Shown piece after piece: positions 34,710-47,235 of a stretch of 64,000 nucleotides of DNA. The position numbers were made by a program, and so were the translations under genes. Each line of letters begins with the position of its first letter. Within the stretch, counting starts at the first letter, position 1. Origin of the DNA: Tubiluchus corallicola (Eukaryota > Priapulida > Priapulimorpha > Priapulimorphida > Tubiluchidae); contig JAQGDQ010000461.1 in assembly GCA_030141605.1 (NCBI GenBank), forward strand, positions 62,001-126,000. The letters are read 5' to 3'. Below the pieces are notes generated by a model. That model had not been told where the DNA came from. It made no database searches and was given only the letters and a program-made list of their open reading frames with translations.

Positions 34710-37700
34710 ATAATCCTGAACAAGAAATCGAAGATATGCAATAAAGATTTAGTCATGCCTCTAAAAAGACGAACTCAATTGCAACCTGATGCTGAGACAG
34801 ACATAGACAGTGGATTCTATTTCCCGCATATGCCCTTACATGTGCATAAGGATATCGAGGGTGATGGTGTAACAAAAACAGATGAAGGTCCATCTAGTTT
34901 AAGTGGTGACAGAGCTAGCATAGCATTGTTGCTGCTTCTTTATGTTCTTCAAGGAATTCCGCTAGGCCTAGCTGGCAGCATTCCACTCATACTGCAATCT
35001 AGAAAGATCACCTATACTGACCAGGCTATGTTTAGCTTTGTGTACTGGCCATTCAGTGTAAAGTTGCTGTGGGCTCCTATTGTTGATGCAGCTTACTTGA
35101 GAAATTTTGGTCGGAGGAAAACCTGGTTGGTTCCCACACAGTATCTCATTGGTGTATTCATGTTGTACTTGTCACGCAAAGTTGGTTACTATTTAGGTAA
35201 AAATACTGAGCAGGTAACTGCATATTTAGGATATTAGTTTGTCATTCTATGCTTGCTGTGTGATACATAAGTTATCATTCATTGTTAATTATGTGCACAG
35301 AAATTGTGCACTGCATAGAAATTGTAAGTTGTATGTTCCATAATGTAGGCGGTAATATTGAGTAGAAATCAAATACTAAAAAATCCCAATTTTTTTAGTA
35401 GCTTTCTCGAGTCTTTGGCATCATTTTTCATGTGAAGTGACATGCTACTTTCTTATTATAACTATGCACAGTAACAGGCGGCACATCAATGAACTTTATG
35501 CTATTTTAGTAATCAATGCCTTATGTATTTTTGTTTGCATTTTTGTTATTTTTTTATAGGTGATGATGGTGGCGAGCCTAAGATCTTTGTTCTTACTGTC
35601 ATGTTCTTCATGTTAAACTTCCTGGCAGCAACACAAGACATTGCTGTTGATGGCTGGGCTCTTACAATGTTGTCTAGGTAAGTCTGTGAGAAATAATCTC
35701 TCAACGAAGGTAAAAAAGCTTACTCATTTAGTAAAGTAAATGGAAAATTGACACAACATTTTCTGCTCTTCAAAATATGAACTATAACCCTGCGACTATA
35801 AAAGTTTTTTATCACTTTATCTACACATTTTAACAATGCAGTTTTCTGATATTAGACGTAATGTGGGCTATGCATCAACATGCAATTCTGTTGGACAGAC
35901 TGCTGGATACTTTTTGGGCAATATTGTGTTTTTGGCACTGGAATCACCGGACTTTTGCAATAAGTACCTGCGCAGTACACCAGTCAGCACAGGCTTGGTT
36001 ACTCTTTCTGGTATACAATTTTAGCGCATTGTGTATAATATGTTTTCACTTTTGTCTTAAAAAGTGTTGCAGTTAAACGGAATATGTGATAAGTAATTTT
36101 TCGAAGCTTTTAATTCTCTTCTCACATGCTTAACCACTTTTTATGTGCTTGCTAAAGTAAGGACTAAGTGCCCGAATAAGTGCTTAGCGAAATGCTTATA
36201 ACAATTTGTGAGCAAAAAATTACATTTAAACTTGTAGTAATTATTATTTTGCTTGCTTTGTATTGCCAGTTTCAAAAATCTGTGCTCTAGTTTTGCCTAA
36301 AAAAGTAGTCTAAAAATATTTCGAATGTGTTCCCGACGTTCATTTCAAATGCATTAAAAGGGCCTTAGCGCAATTGGGCCCATATTTTGAATTCCAATAA
36401 ATTAAAATTTTAATTTCACTAATCTTCCTTTAATATACATAGACAGTTATCTGAATTTTCACTCATGTTTGTGTCTATTATAGATGAAAGCACAAATTTC
36501 ACTCCTTAAAAACAAAAGTGTAAACTACTCTTGAAAATGGAAACTATGCTTAGACATAAGTAAAGTAAAAAGTTGCATCCAAATGTAAAATGCTTTCATT
36601 TCTTTTTTAGCATTTCTTTGTTTCTTTCCAGGTTTTTTGTGGTTCTGGGGAATTATATTCATGCTGACAACTACATTAATATTGCTATTTAAACGTGAGA
36701 CTGAAGCTAGTAATGGAAATGGAGATATTGAGGGTGGAATTATAGATACTTACAAGCTGCTCATAAATGTAATCAAGCTACCTAGTGTCACAAGTTATGT
36801 TATCACATTACTCACGTGCAAGGTAGTAAATTATTACTGATTATTTTTATACAAATACAACTTTTCCTTATTTTGGCAAATTTACTTTTTCACAAAATTC
36901 TTTGTGTGGTAAAATTCTAGTGTAATGTAAGGTTTTTGTTATTCTGATATATCCGCTGAATTCATCTCAGAAGAACTACAAAACTGATTGTTAAACCTGC
37001 TGCAGTTAATATTGGTTTAAGGTGTTCAGGTACATGCAGGTTTTGCACTGGCTTGTGCTGCTAATAAAATTTGTTTTAATCATTTGTTAAAGTTTCCTAT
37101 GACGGGCAATGTTGCTACTAAACATTATCTTTTCATTTTGAACAAATGAAGCAATGGCATGGCTACTTGGCAGCATTTGTAGGCTTATGTCTAAAAATGA
37201 CTTGACAGCATCCAAGATATGTTATTAGTGAGAGTGGAAGTGGAATGTAAATGCAGAATCAACATGTCTGTTGAGCGTAGATGATCGTTCCGACTGCAAC
37301 AGTCATTGTCAATACTATATATAAAGTGTTGATTTATACTCTTGATCTGTAGTACTGACAATGACTATTATAATCAAAGCAGTCATCTACGCTCAATAAA
37401 CATTGATTCCTAGAGGCTGTCTCTTTCATGTATTAAATTTAGACTGTCTGCACTGCTGCCAAATACTTTGGGAAGATATGAATCTCCTATCTGTTAATGA
37501 GAATCTATAAAGAACATTTATTTCAGGTTGGCTTTGCAGCAGCAGATGGCATTACTGGATTAAAACTAATCGAAGCAGGGGTGCCCAAAGATCGCTTGGC
37601 TCTTCTTGGTATTCCCATAGTTCCTCTTCAAATCTTGCTGCCTTGGGTTGTAAGCAAATACATCACAGGACCAAGACCAATGGACTTCTGGCTTAAAGCT

Positions 37701-40700
37701 ATTCCATACAGGTTTGCTGTTTATACTATAATTTTTTTTATGTATTATGAAGTCCAAAGTATAGCTTTCATGGGTGGAGGGAGTAAGCTTTTCCATAATT
37801 GATTATTAAATTGTTAAACTTGTATTCAAAAATGAAAATCCCAAATCTGTGAAAACTCAATTTTCTGTCTAGTACTGAATTTTGCCTTAGTTTGAACTAG
37901 TAGTTTAACCATTATGGTTGGCCAGTAGGCTAAAACTTTCTGACCTAAATTGTGACAGATTATAATTCTTATATAATAAACTAACTTTGAAATTCCATGT
38001 ATTTTATAATTTCTGTTCACTTTGGACTATTTTCAGTATTATATTAGTTTTATACATAGTTTCTATTTTGTTGTTAATTAGTTCAACTAGTATTCAAGTC
38101 TTTCTGCCATTAAGCAAACCCTGGTAAAAAAACAGAAACTCACAGTTTGTACTTTTATCAGAATTTCTAGCTAATGTTAGCCTATAAAGTATAGCCCTTA
38201 AAATCCTGTTTACAGATTTTTCTTATTTTTACCATGCCGTAATGTGGTACATAACATCTTTGTTGGGGTTCAGGCCAGGATTAATTTCAAGGCTCTTCAC
38301 TACATTGAATATTTCATTTTGCTTCTGGCCATGATTAATTTCAAGGCTCTTCACTACATTTGAATATTTCATTTTGTTTCTTTTGTGATTATCAGTGAGC
38401 TGTGCGTGTGTGTGAGTATGTGTGTTGCGTGTGTTATTGCTTTTTATACTGCCCATTTTGGAACCAGAATAATGTTGGCATTATAGCGAGTTTGACATTA
38501 CAATGAGGTGTGCCATAGACGAATCACTAAACAGCCAAACAAATGTACACTGGTTAGAGTTCTCAATTTTCACTGTAACGGCTAATGAATTAAAAGAAAA
38601 TTGCTAGATTAATTATGTGAATCAATGAGTCACTCAAAATCAATCGTCTTTATTAAGAAGTTTTTATTTATGTAATGAAGTGTCTTGTACTCAACTATAT
38701 AATACACTGTTGGCCCACTGCTCCACGAAACATGTATATGTAAAAAAAGGTTAAGTCATAAACATAACTACGAATTTCTTCTGGGATTTGTTTGGAGAAT
38801 TGTTAAAATATGATCAAATACCTCGTTTCTTGTGGAACAAAAAAGCCACATGTTTTTTTGTCAGTTACCATTATGACTGCATGGCATATTGACAATAATA
38901 TATCATTATGATTGCACGCCGTACAGTACAACTTGCAAACAATCAAAACATGATAACATGCATTATTTTACACAATGCGTGAGGTCTGGTCTGTGTGAGC
39001 GATTCAGGGGAGTGTGTACAGCTGCCACATACAGTTAACATTATATCAACAAACTGCTGGTGCTAGCTGAGACTGCTGGCGGCATTTCTCATTGAACATA
39101 TATATTAATTTACCTGGCAGATGGCGGATTAATTTACCTGGCAGATGCGGGTAAGGGAAGGCGGTATAATGGGTTATTTTTATATACTGTTAAAATACAG
39201 CCTTATTGTTGTTGGCCATTTTGCAAACGGTAAATGAATCTGGCAGTATAACGGCATGACTGTGTATACCTGCATGAAATTTTTTTTTGTTGCATTAGCT
39301 ATTATTTTTGTTGCCCATGCACTTATTCACATATGCATTTTATTACTGCCTGCACAATTAAATTAGCACTGAGATGTAAAACTTTCTGAGTGATAAAGAA
39401 ATAGTTTCCTCTTATCCCAGCTAGTGTATGTGAAAATGAATCCTAATGGCGATGACCGACAACCATTGCAGCAATGTATTGTTGATTACAAAACTGTAAA
39501 GTTTAGTTTTTGTCTTCTGCAAAAACTTATTTAATTTTCAAAGTGTTTAGCTGATTTAGAAAAGCCATTTTGAGGTATAATTGAGTGCACACTTCTTCAT
39601 TCTTTGCAGGCTACTGATAGGGCTTGAATTTGCAGTATTAGTTTACTGGACAAAGTGGATGAACATCACAGATGGCAACTACCCGTATTATTACTACGTC
39701 ATCATTTTGCTTTGTTACGGACTGCACCAGGTATTGCATTTATATTGATTTTGTTCCAATGGATAATTTTTTTTGTTTGAAGTTATTTGAACTGGCTTCT
39801 ATGCAAGGACTCATATTTTTAGTATGAACTGATTTGATGTTGCAATCTTTGTCATTAATTTTATGAACTTATTGCTGTGACTAAAACTATTATGCAAATA
39901 TCAAAACATTTTGCTACTAAAAACTACTGTACTGCTTGTAAAAATTGGGTTCAAAATTTCTCATTTTTATTATCTAAACAAAAAAAAACAAATGTTAACA
40001 TCATGCACTAATTTTTGTTTCAGTATATTGACAAGTCTCTTTTAGATTTAGCTAGGAATCTAATTAGCAAGGATTAACAAAACAAATTTTGTAACAAATA
40101 ATGATCTTACTGTAATACGAATGCACAATTTTTTATTCACTGGCTAATATTTTGTATGCAAAATGTATGATTTCAAACGTCTGGGGGTTTTCAATTATAA
40201 TCGTGACAAACTAAAATACAAATTTTACTTAATGATTGTGCAGGTAATTAAAGTGTTATTTTGAAATTCGTCTGTTAATATCTCCATATTTCTATTTTTA
40301 CAGATTGCATTGTATACGATGTTTGTATCACACATGGCATTCAATGCCCAAATCAGTGATCCTACAATTGGTGGATCATACATGACTTTACTCAATACAC
40401 TTTCTAATCTGGGAGGAAACTGGCCTAGTACGTTAGCACTGTGGCTCGTAGATGGGTTCACCTGGACAAGATGCACTGGAGCTGAATCAACATCATGTTA
40501 CAAAGATACTGAGGTATGTAAAGTGTGTCATTTCTGTAAATGTTGCCCTTAGCTTTGTCTTTTTATTGGAACTTGTGCTTGTACTGCCTGCTTCAGTACA
40601 GCATCTGCATTGTCCAACATTAGACATTCGAACTAAGATATCAAATCAAAGATCTGAACAAACGATCACAAACCTGAAAGAGTAACGTCATCTACTATTA

Positions 40701-40719
40701 TATTAATATTCTTGGTATC

Positions 40720-40791
<72 letters not shown>

Positions 40792-43194
40792 ATTCGAGGC
40801 TACAGCTCCGACGAGGGCACCATTTGCGGCGATCTATACATCAAACGAAAGGTCTCGATCTAGTGTCGTGCCATTGATGGTTTATTTTTCGAATTGGGCC
40901 CACCGGGAGGAACGGGGGGCGAAAAAACCCCCAAAATAGCCCTTTTTCGGGCGTTTTTTGCAAAAAATTGCAAAAGTTATACGGCTGAGATGTAGAGAAC
41001 GGGAACGGGCCGAGGGGGGTGCTGGGTATGGATAGATAGCCCGTTCAGCGGTGGGTGTAGTAGGCATATTTAGAATTCCCGAGAGGGCCACGGCGTCCCG
41101 CAACGGGCGTTTTCCCGGACCCAACTCGCGATTTTTTCGAAATTTTGACCAAACAGCCTGCGGGAAAAACGTTCTAGCGGCGCCCGGTGGGATTCTCGGG
41201 AGGAGATTTATAGCTCTTTACAAAGAGGAAGGACAGGGCTACACGATGATGTGGGTTATATTTTAGTGCAGTTCCACCGAGAGGAGTACCGACGAGCTAA
41301 TTAGCTGTTCTATTTTCGGCGATTTTCGCTTAGAAAACTGTTGTGACGAATTCCATTGTGCTGACGTCATCCATTGTACTCTGCTGTAATCTTATAACTT
41401 TAATTCAGCAAAAAGCTGCCTGCTACGGGTTTGTGTTAGATAAACAGACATACAGTAGACAGGATGTTACGGGCTTTGTGTTATAAATGAGGACTGTGTA
41501 GGATGTTCGCGTGTTATTGATTATACGTGGTTTTTTACGCAAAATCTTTTGCGGGGCTTTGCTAGTTTGTATTATTTCAATACATTTTAACGTCATTTTC
41601 TGCTGTGTCAGGCTAGCTCAAAAGATTTCATCTACTTGTGCATATTTGTACAATGTACATAGTGTATACAGTAGCCACCGTTTATTAGACTCATGGTCAG
41701 TAGAATCAGTCGCCTATTTGACTGAGAAAAGTCTCTATAAAAACCATCGGCAATTGACTCACATAACTCTGCATAATTGACTTACTTTTTTTGCTTCATG
41801 TGTTTAAATGATAAACAAGTTTTTTTGTGACGAAGAACTTTTATTGCCATTTTTATGTTGTCTTACTTCACTGTGTGCACTATAATGTACGTAGAAACAG
41901 TCATGTCAAGTACCGTTTTGTTTGTAAGCATGTACGTTTGTCATGAGCTAATATGCTAGCGCGGCGGTTTTGCTTATAATCTGTCGCCCACTCGTTTGCT
42001 GCAATTAACCTTGATGTTTCTGGAAGCTAAACATTTAATCACTTGCCTAGCAGTTTGCTTTTGAAACCTTTGATACTTTTCACATGGAAAGCACCAAATG
42101 CTTTTCACAGGGGAAGCACTGGCATCACCAACTGCAGCTCCATCAAGCACCAGGTGTTTTGTGTGAATATGCGCAGCATATACCAACAGATTTTCAATGT
42201 TTTTATCAGTACGAGAACCTTATAACCAACTTTTCATGAAGAAATGAAACAACCGGTCTTTGCAATTTGTAGTGTAACCAAAAAGAGTTTTGTGAGATTT
42301 TTTTTTTTATTAATTCACTTACATAAATTAGTATACTTAAATAATTGCACATAAGAATTTAGGCATTAATTCTTTTCTAAAATTCATATGAAGCCTTTGC
42401 AAAGCATGCTAAGCTGGTAAGTGATGACTCATATTTCTATACAAGTAATGCTACACTGGTTGGCTAATAGATTCAGTCAGTTAATTGAGTCAAAACGCTT
42501 TCATCCTAAAGTGAGTCTACTAAGCAGCGCCTACTGTATTTTTAAAACTCATCCAAGAGATGTGCCTAAAACCAGAGTAATCAAAACAACACCATGCCTT
42601 TGAGACTAAGACCAAAACTTTTATACAAGACAATGCCTAGCAAGAGGAAGACCTTTAAACTGCACATTTTGAGACCAAGACAGGAAATTCTTTTTTCTTA
42701 TGAAGAAGCTTTGGATATGATTTAAGTGCATTTTTAAGAACCACAGAGTTAACTGTCAGGCATGCGCAGAGAGAGATTTTTAGCCTACATGTCAAACAAT
42801 ACTTCAAAACTGAGCTGCTCAAGAGCTATTTTTGCAGTTTTTGTATTGTACAATGTTGCACCCATTGTTTGTCACATAACATACCTTAGGATTTGTAATT
42901 TTATGATTTAAAATATCTTTGCCTAAATTGTGTATTCAGTTTTTCACTTATCTTATTAAAATTAGCTGCACTTTGCCTAGGGAGGAATATCAATTGACAA
43001 GAGGAATTTACTGTAAATTTGCTTTTATCATGCAGGCATGTACAGATGCAGGAGGAGTGTGCCAAGTTGCTGTAGATGGGTATTATGTAGAGTCCATTAT
43101 TTGTTTCCTTATTGGGATTGCGTGGTGGAATTGGAGAAAAAAATCAGTCAGACATCTACAAAATTTGGATAGAAGTTCCTGGAAGGTTACATAA
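34710..43194 (+). CDS. SLC33A1: Acetyl-coenzyme A transporter 1 (SLC33A1/AT-1), eight coding exons
   Basis: SLC33A1 is a multi-pass membrane protein that moves acetyl-CoA into the endoplasmic reticulum lumen for protein and ganglioside acetylation. Coding exons, all GT-AG with matching phases, are 34755-35196, 35560-35677, 35856-36010, 36632-36822, 37527-37711, 39610-39730, 40304-40513 and 43036-43194, giving 526 residues (human 549). The ATG at 34755 lies in an exon that probably starts at 34710, after an acceptor (tttttttag), so an upstream untranslated exon is likely. Family strings include LYVLQGIPLGLAGSIPLIL, FVYWPFSVKLLWAPIVDA, ATQDIAVDGWALTMLSR, NVGYASTCNSVGQTAGYFLG, GLKLIEAGVPKDRLALLGIP, SDPTIGGSYMTLLNT, NLGGNWPSTLALWLVD and DGYYVESIICFLIG. 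About eleven to twelve hydrophobic segments are visible. No frame damage is seen. Confidence 0.97.
37254..37410. mobile_element. Foldback element in SLC33A1 intron 4
   Basis: Arms of about 55-60 bp, starting gaatcaacatgtctgttgag and its diverged inverse (gaatcaatgtttattgag), both continue with cgtagatga and later agtcattgtca. They are separated by a short loop rich in TA. No target duplication is evident. Confidence 0.75.
38273..38381. repeat. Tandem duplication of a 54-bp unit in SLC33A1 intron 5
   Basis: Two near-identical units beginning ggccaggattaatttcaagg and ggccatgattaatttcaagg, each continuing with ctcttcactaca and tgaatatttcattttg. Confidence 0.9.
38460..39270. mobile_element. Possible decayed inverted-repeat element in SLC33A1 intron 5
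   Basis: The right part (ctggcagtataacggcatgactg) has the look of a mariner-type terminus. The left part (gttggcattatagcgagt) is only loosely complementary. A short tandem duplication of aatttacctggcagatg occurs at about 39108-39146. This is weakly supported. Confidence 0.3.
40723..40789. repeat. (TA)n microsatellite in SLC33A1 intron 7
   Basis: An uninterrupted TA run of more than 30 units, directly followed by the GC-richer dispersed repeat. Confidence 0.97.
40809..41178. repeat. GC-richer dispersed repeat of unknown kind, copy 2, in SLC33A1 intron 7
   Basis: Same order of conserved words as 8886-9229 (cgacgagggcacca, tttatttttcgaat, atagcccgttca, catatttagaattc, cggacccaac, aacagcct). 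This copy is somewhat longer and even richer in G and C. The two copies are about 32 kb apart in the same orientation. Confidence 0.75.
41669..42536. mobile_element. Tc1/mariner-superfamily (Tigger-like) element, copy 2, in SLC33A1 intron 7
   Basis: Begins CAGTAGCCACCGTTTATTAG and ends with the inverse of CAGTAGGCGCTGCTTAGTAG. It is flanked by TA at 41667-41668 and 42537-42538. It is the same family as 20967-21919 but in the opposite orientation, sharing gactcactttaggatgaaag-like and ttgactcaattaactgactg words. It has no intact transposase frame. Confidence 0.85.
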
Positions 43195-43440
43195 AGAAAA
43201 AAGTAGTTTAACTTAACTGTTCACTTTCTTATTTATTTTCGTTGTATGCCTTTTACAAATTTAAGGGTGTTAATTACTGTTTATTAAATATTTTGTGTTG
43301 GGCTAAATTGGTTTTTATTTTTTTATATGTATAGTTATATATAAATGAAGTTATGAAGACAATAAGGATCTCTAAACTAAGATGTGAAATCTTGTACATG
43401 TTTTCAATGTTAAGTATGCACTTTGAAGAGTCTGTGAGCC

Positions 43441-43446
43441 AATAAA
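43441..43446 (+). other. Polyadenylation signal of SLC33A1
   Basis: A canonical AATAAA 247 bp after the SLC33A1 stop codon, followed by a TG/T-rich stretch (ttttgtagattgtctgtaattt) as expected downstream of a cleavage site. Confidence 0.6.
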
Positions 43447-44365
43447 AGTATTTTTGTAGATTGTCTGTAATTTCGTACTAAGTTCAAGCTGCATGGAATT
43501 TCAGTGACTTCTCGTTTATTTTTATAATTACTTTTAACAGTATCTTTAAATCTATACAAAGCTTGTCTATATCATCACATATGTTATTTAAGTAACCTGA
43601 TGTCACTTTTTTGTAAGATTTATTGACGTCTGAAAAATAAATGTAAATGTTAATGTAATGTGCTTATGAATTTTTTCTACAAAAGTGTTAAAATTTTTAC
43701 CTTAGTGTTAAATTATGCACAAACACATAGCAACCTACTGCTTTTCTGTAATTTGAATATTTAAAGATGATAGGTTTGCTGCCTTGCTTGGCCAAATCCA
43801 GGAAAGTTATTTATAAAAAGCTGGTGAAAGAGCTAGACCAAAACTGACTACAGATCAAGCGATGTGTCCTAACACATGTCAAACTAAAAACAGCCTTGCC
43901 TATTGTGGAATGCCGATTAACAGATATACGTAACTGCAAACGAAAATTACATGGAAACAGAAATTGCAATAATTGTTTCCAGTGTACATTAATTATTAGT
44001 GCAGAAATGACAGTACATTTCTTGAAAACTCGATAAAAAACCGAAATGTTTAATGGCGTTATCATTTTCTTGTTACATTTTGTTACCTGTTTGTTATGTT
44101 TTCTTTCTCAGTAATTAATAGTTGAAAAGGGAGGCTTTAATTATATATGTGACGTTTTATCAACCCTAGATTAGTGGAGATGCACTTTTTCAAAACATTT
44201 TCAAACCCACTTATAGAGCCCCAAACGATAAAATACATCTGAGAATCAGAGGAAATTAAATACACGAGTTATTTTCCTGCTGGTATTTTGATTTTGCTGC
44301 ATTGCATTTTAAGTTCATCACTGAGATCATAATGTATGCACCACAAACTAATAAACTAACCAGTT
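43447..44365. other. Intergenic DNA, nothing recognised
   Basis: AT-rich sequence between the end of SLC33A1 and the inverted SINE pair. I see no exon or RNA gene. The short minus-strand open frame at 43.8-44.07 kb has no family resemblance. Confidence 0.4.
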
Positions 44366-44642
44366 TATAAACATAATCAATCATTACCCTAACAGCTAAT
44401 TAATTGAAAGACGATGGTTCTGAAAGATTGTGGATCAATCAGGATTTGAACCCAGAACCTCCTACTTGCATGGCATATGCACTACTACTGAGAATTCAGG
44501 TCAGCTTTGCCAGTTTGGGACAATAGCTTAGATGTCAGCAGGAGGTTCTGGGTTTGAATCCAGGTTAGTCCACAATTTTTCAGTGCAGTCTTCTTTCAGT
44601 TAATTAGCCATTAGATTAATTATTTATTATGTTTGATAAGCC
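44366..44642. mobile_element. Inverted pair of tRNA-like SINE copies
   Basis: Two diverged copies of about 100 bp face each other. The plus-strand copy has an A-box-like TAGCTTAGATG and a B-box-like GGGTTTGAATCC (44.53-44.56 kb), then agtccacaatttttcag and gttaattagcc. The minus-strand copy has CTCAGTAGTAGTGCATATGC, then ggaggttctgggttcaaatc, then ccacaatctttcag and ttaattagctg. The internal-promoter boxes and shared tail point to a tRNA-derived SINE. The spacing and weak pairing of the arms argue against a functional tRNA. Confidence 0.65.
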
Positions 44643-45172
44643 GACTGATTAAAATACTAGTTTACTGTGCATATCTTATGATTTTAGTGAAGTTTAAGCT
44701 TGCTCCTGCCCTCCGCATGGCAATAACTGCTACTTGTGCAAAAAGTACAAACATTTCCAATAACAACTTTTTACTTGTAGATAACAAACTGCTATGAATG
44801 CCTTAACATTAAAATTCAGAATTTTTTCTAACCTTGAAATTTATTGTGTAGTTGCAACAGTACCAGCAAGAGAGTAAAAACTATCCAGTTTTCTATAGCC
44901 ATTGGCAACATTTCTACTTGCACTTCAAATACAATTAAATGCCTGTGATGCCTTAGGCTATCAGATGCTTTTGCTTCAGCACTGGTACTTGAGCTACATC
45001 CTGGGAGATGCACTATAGTCATGTAAAATTTAAACCTGTAACAATATAAGTATGCCAAAACATCCAACTACACACAATGACAATGATAAATACTAAAATA
45101 GTATATAAAAGCCCAATTTGTACAAGCTTACTATAATAACTGATTGTATTTTGCAGAATAGTTCTGTCATGA

Positions 45173-45655
45173 TATATGGATATAAAAACAATAAAATAGC
45201 ACCAAATCAATCTATAAATATCAATACATGGCAAAAAAAGAAATACCATGTGAAAGAAAGCTGTAATAATAAAAAAATAGAAATAGCCAATAGGCTAAAG
45301 CGATGAACAATTTATTATAATTGTTAGCAATTCCATAACAATTTATAGTTGATGAACAAATGTAAAAAGCACAATCGATTAATTTATGAGATGTTCTGAC
45401 ACACGATTGAAATAGTTGTCTTGATATCTGGATATAAAATGTACCTGATCAATCTATAAATACATGGCAAAAAAGAAATACCCATGTGCAAGAATTCAGT
45501 AATAATAAAAAACACAAAAAATAGCATTGGTCTAGAGCGATGAACAGTTTATTATAATTGATAGCAATTCCATTATAACAATTTAAAGTTGTAGAGCAAA
45601 TGTAAAAAGCACAATTGATTAATCTATGAGACATTATGTTCTGACACGATTGTAC
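45173..45655. repeat. Diverged tandem duplication of a segment of about 245 bp
   Basis: Copy 1 (about 45173-45420) and copy 2 (about 45427-45655) share, in order, tggatataaaa, caatctataaat, acatggcaaaaaa, agcgatgaaca, tttattataattg, tagcaattcca, caaatgtaaaaagcacaat and gttctgacac. The copies carry small insertions and deletions. Confidence 0.85.
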
Positions 45656-45835
45656 AAAGGGAAAACAAAACTTTGAACAAGCAGTATTTCTGAGATGGCA
45701 AAAAATTCCCCGAAAAGCAGGTATTAGTAATCTGTGTTATACTGCTGTAGTTGTTATTTACATTTACCCATAAAAAGCCAACGTTTGCCGACGTAGTAGG
45801 CTTTTGTTGTCTGTTGAACTGAAAATCATCTTTAA

Positions 45836-46560
45836 ATAAAGTCTGTTTTATTCGTGTGGTGCCTATTATCATCATGATAATACATGTAGCACAATAATAA
45901 GACTTTCATGATCATTTCGTCTTATCTACAGACAATTATATTATCAGTAAGTCATTCACACTTCGAAATAAATTCTTTAGTTTACGTGCTCGCTCTTATG
46001 CTTGTAGTAGGACATCAGTTTTGGAGTTTATTTGCGTAACATAATAGCGGAGCTGACCTGCAAGTGATAAGATGCCACAGATCAGTCAATATACTAATTA
46101 CTTTGCAAATATTTCTTCACACATTCGCTGCAGTAAAACAAAGTCTTGTCTTGTAGCTGAAATCAGATTTAGGGCAATGGTAAATTGTTGGAAGCAATTT
46201 GTCGAGGCAGTTTAGACAAGTGTTTAAATATTTTGTATTACAAATACAATTTGAACAAAAACAACTTCTAACATATTTGTTACGCTAAATAGCTATTTTA
46301 AGTACCACAATCAGGTATAATGGTGCATGGTATTAAGCTACCATTAAGTTAATTCATGGACAAAATGTTACCAAAATTACAATATGACATATATAACCAC
46401 AATTTTTGTTTTGTAGAGCAGTAAAATTGCTTAAATAAATCGGATTTGAACAAAGGTTATTTTATTACTGTGCCTAACATTCCACATTGTAATATATGTT
46501 GCATTAGTAATAGGACTTTTCAGATAATTTTTCTTATCTGCAGACGTTATTTTCAATGTT
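45836..46560. repeat. Pair of diverged repeat segments
   Basis: Segments at about 45836-45945 and 46432-46550 share ttaaataaa, a T-rich block, gtgcctaa or gtgcctat, acatgt or tatgt, gcaca or gcat, agtaataggactttt-like words, and tcttatctRcagac. They are in the same orientation and well diverged. The mobile-element class is unknown. Confidence 0.4.
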
Positions 46561-47015
46561 ACCTGTACAATATCATTTCATTAACTACCAAAAGCTACAC
46601 ATTTTTCATCTATTAATTTTCAGATTATTATACAAATTATTTTTAATATGGTTTGAATGTATGTAGAGTGTTCCACTACTACAAAATATATCAATGGTAT
46701 GACATTTGAATGTAACTACACACAAGGTGTGATATACGATACTGTATCTCATATACTTAATGCATGTACTAGCTAGCTACGTGCACAATAAAATTTTGTG
46801 TGCAAAACAATTTATACTTAATTTATTGTCTAAAACTATAACATGGTTGAATGGCAGCAACAAATATAATAATTTTAATATTCCTTTGCACATTAAATAG
46901 AAACAAATACATTAGAAACATTGGACATGACTCTATTAATGCAAGTTTACAACTAGCAAATATTATGTGACTAGTTACTACATAAAATTATCTAAAAATG
47001 CAGAACAGACTAACA

Positions 47016-47021
47016 TTTATT
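47016..47021 (-). other. Candidate polyadenylation signal of KYNU
   Basis: AATAAA on the minus strand about 215 bp beyond the kynureninase stop codon. It is the nearest canonical signal I noticed, but use is not shown. Confidence 0.35.
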
Positions 47022-47235
47022 ACATAAACATCTTTGCTCTACAATTTCCAACTTTCAATGGTTATAAATACATTGTGTTCATAACTACTTATAAGAGAAA
47101 TAACATAAATAGCCTAAAAAAAATTTCAACTGGAATTTGAAGCCATCTACTGCCGCTCTTCTACATTTCAAACAAGCATCTAAATATCGCATTTTCGGAT
47201 GGCAGTGTAATAGTCTAGAACAGCATTATAATTTT

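Noticed and set aside
44426-44580. Functional tRNA gene
   Set aside because: A- and B-box-like words are present, but no cloverleaf with an acceptor stem could be drawn and the two arms are diverged copies, so a SINE is more likely.
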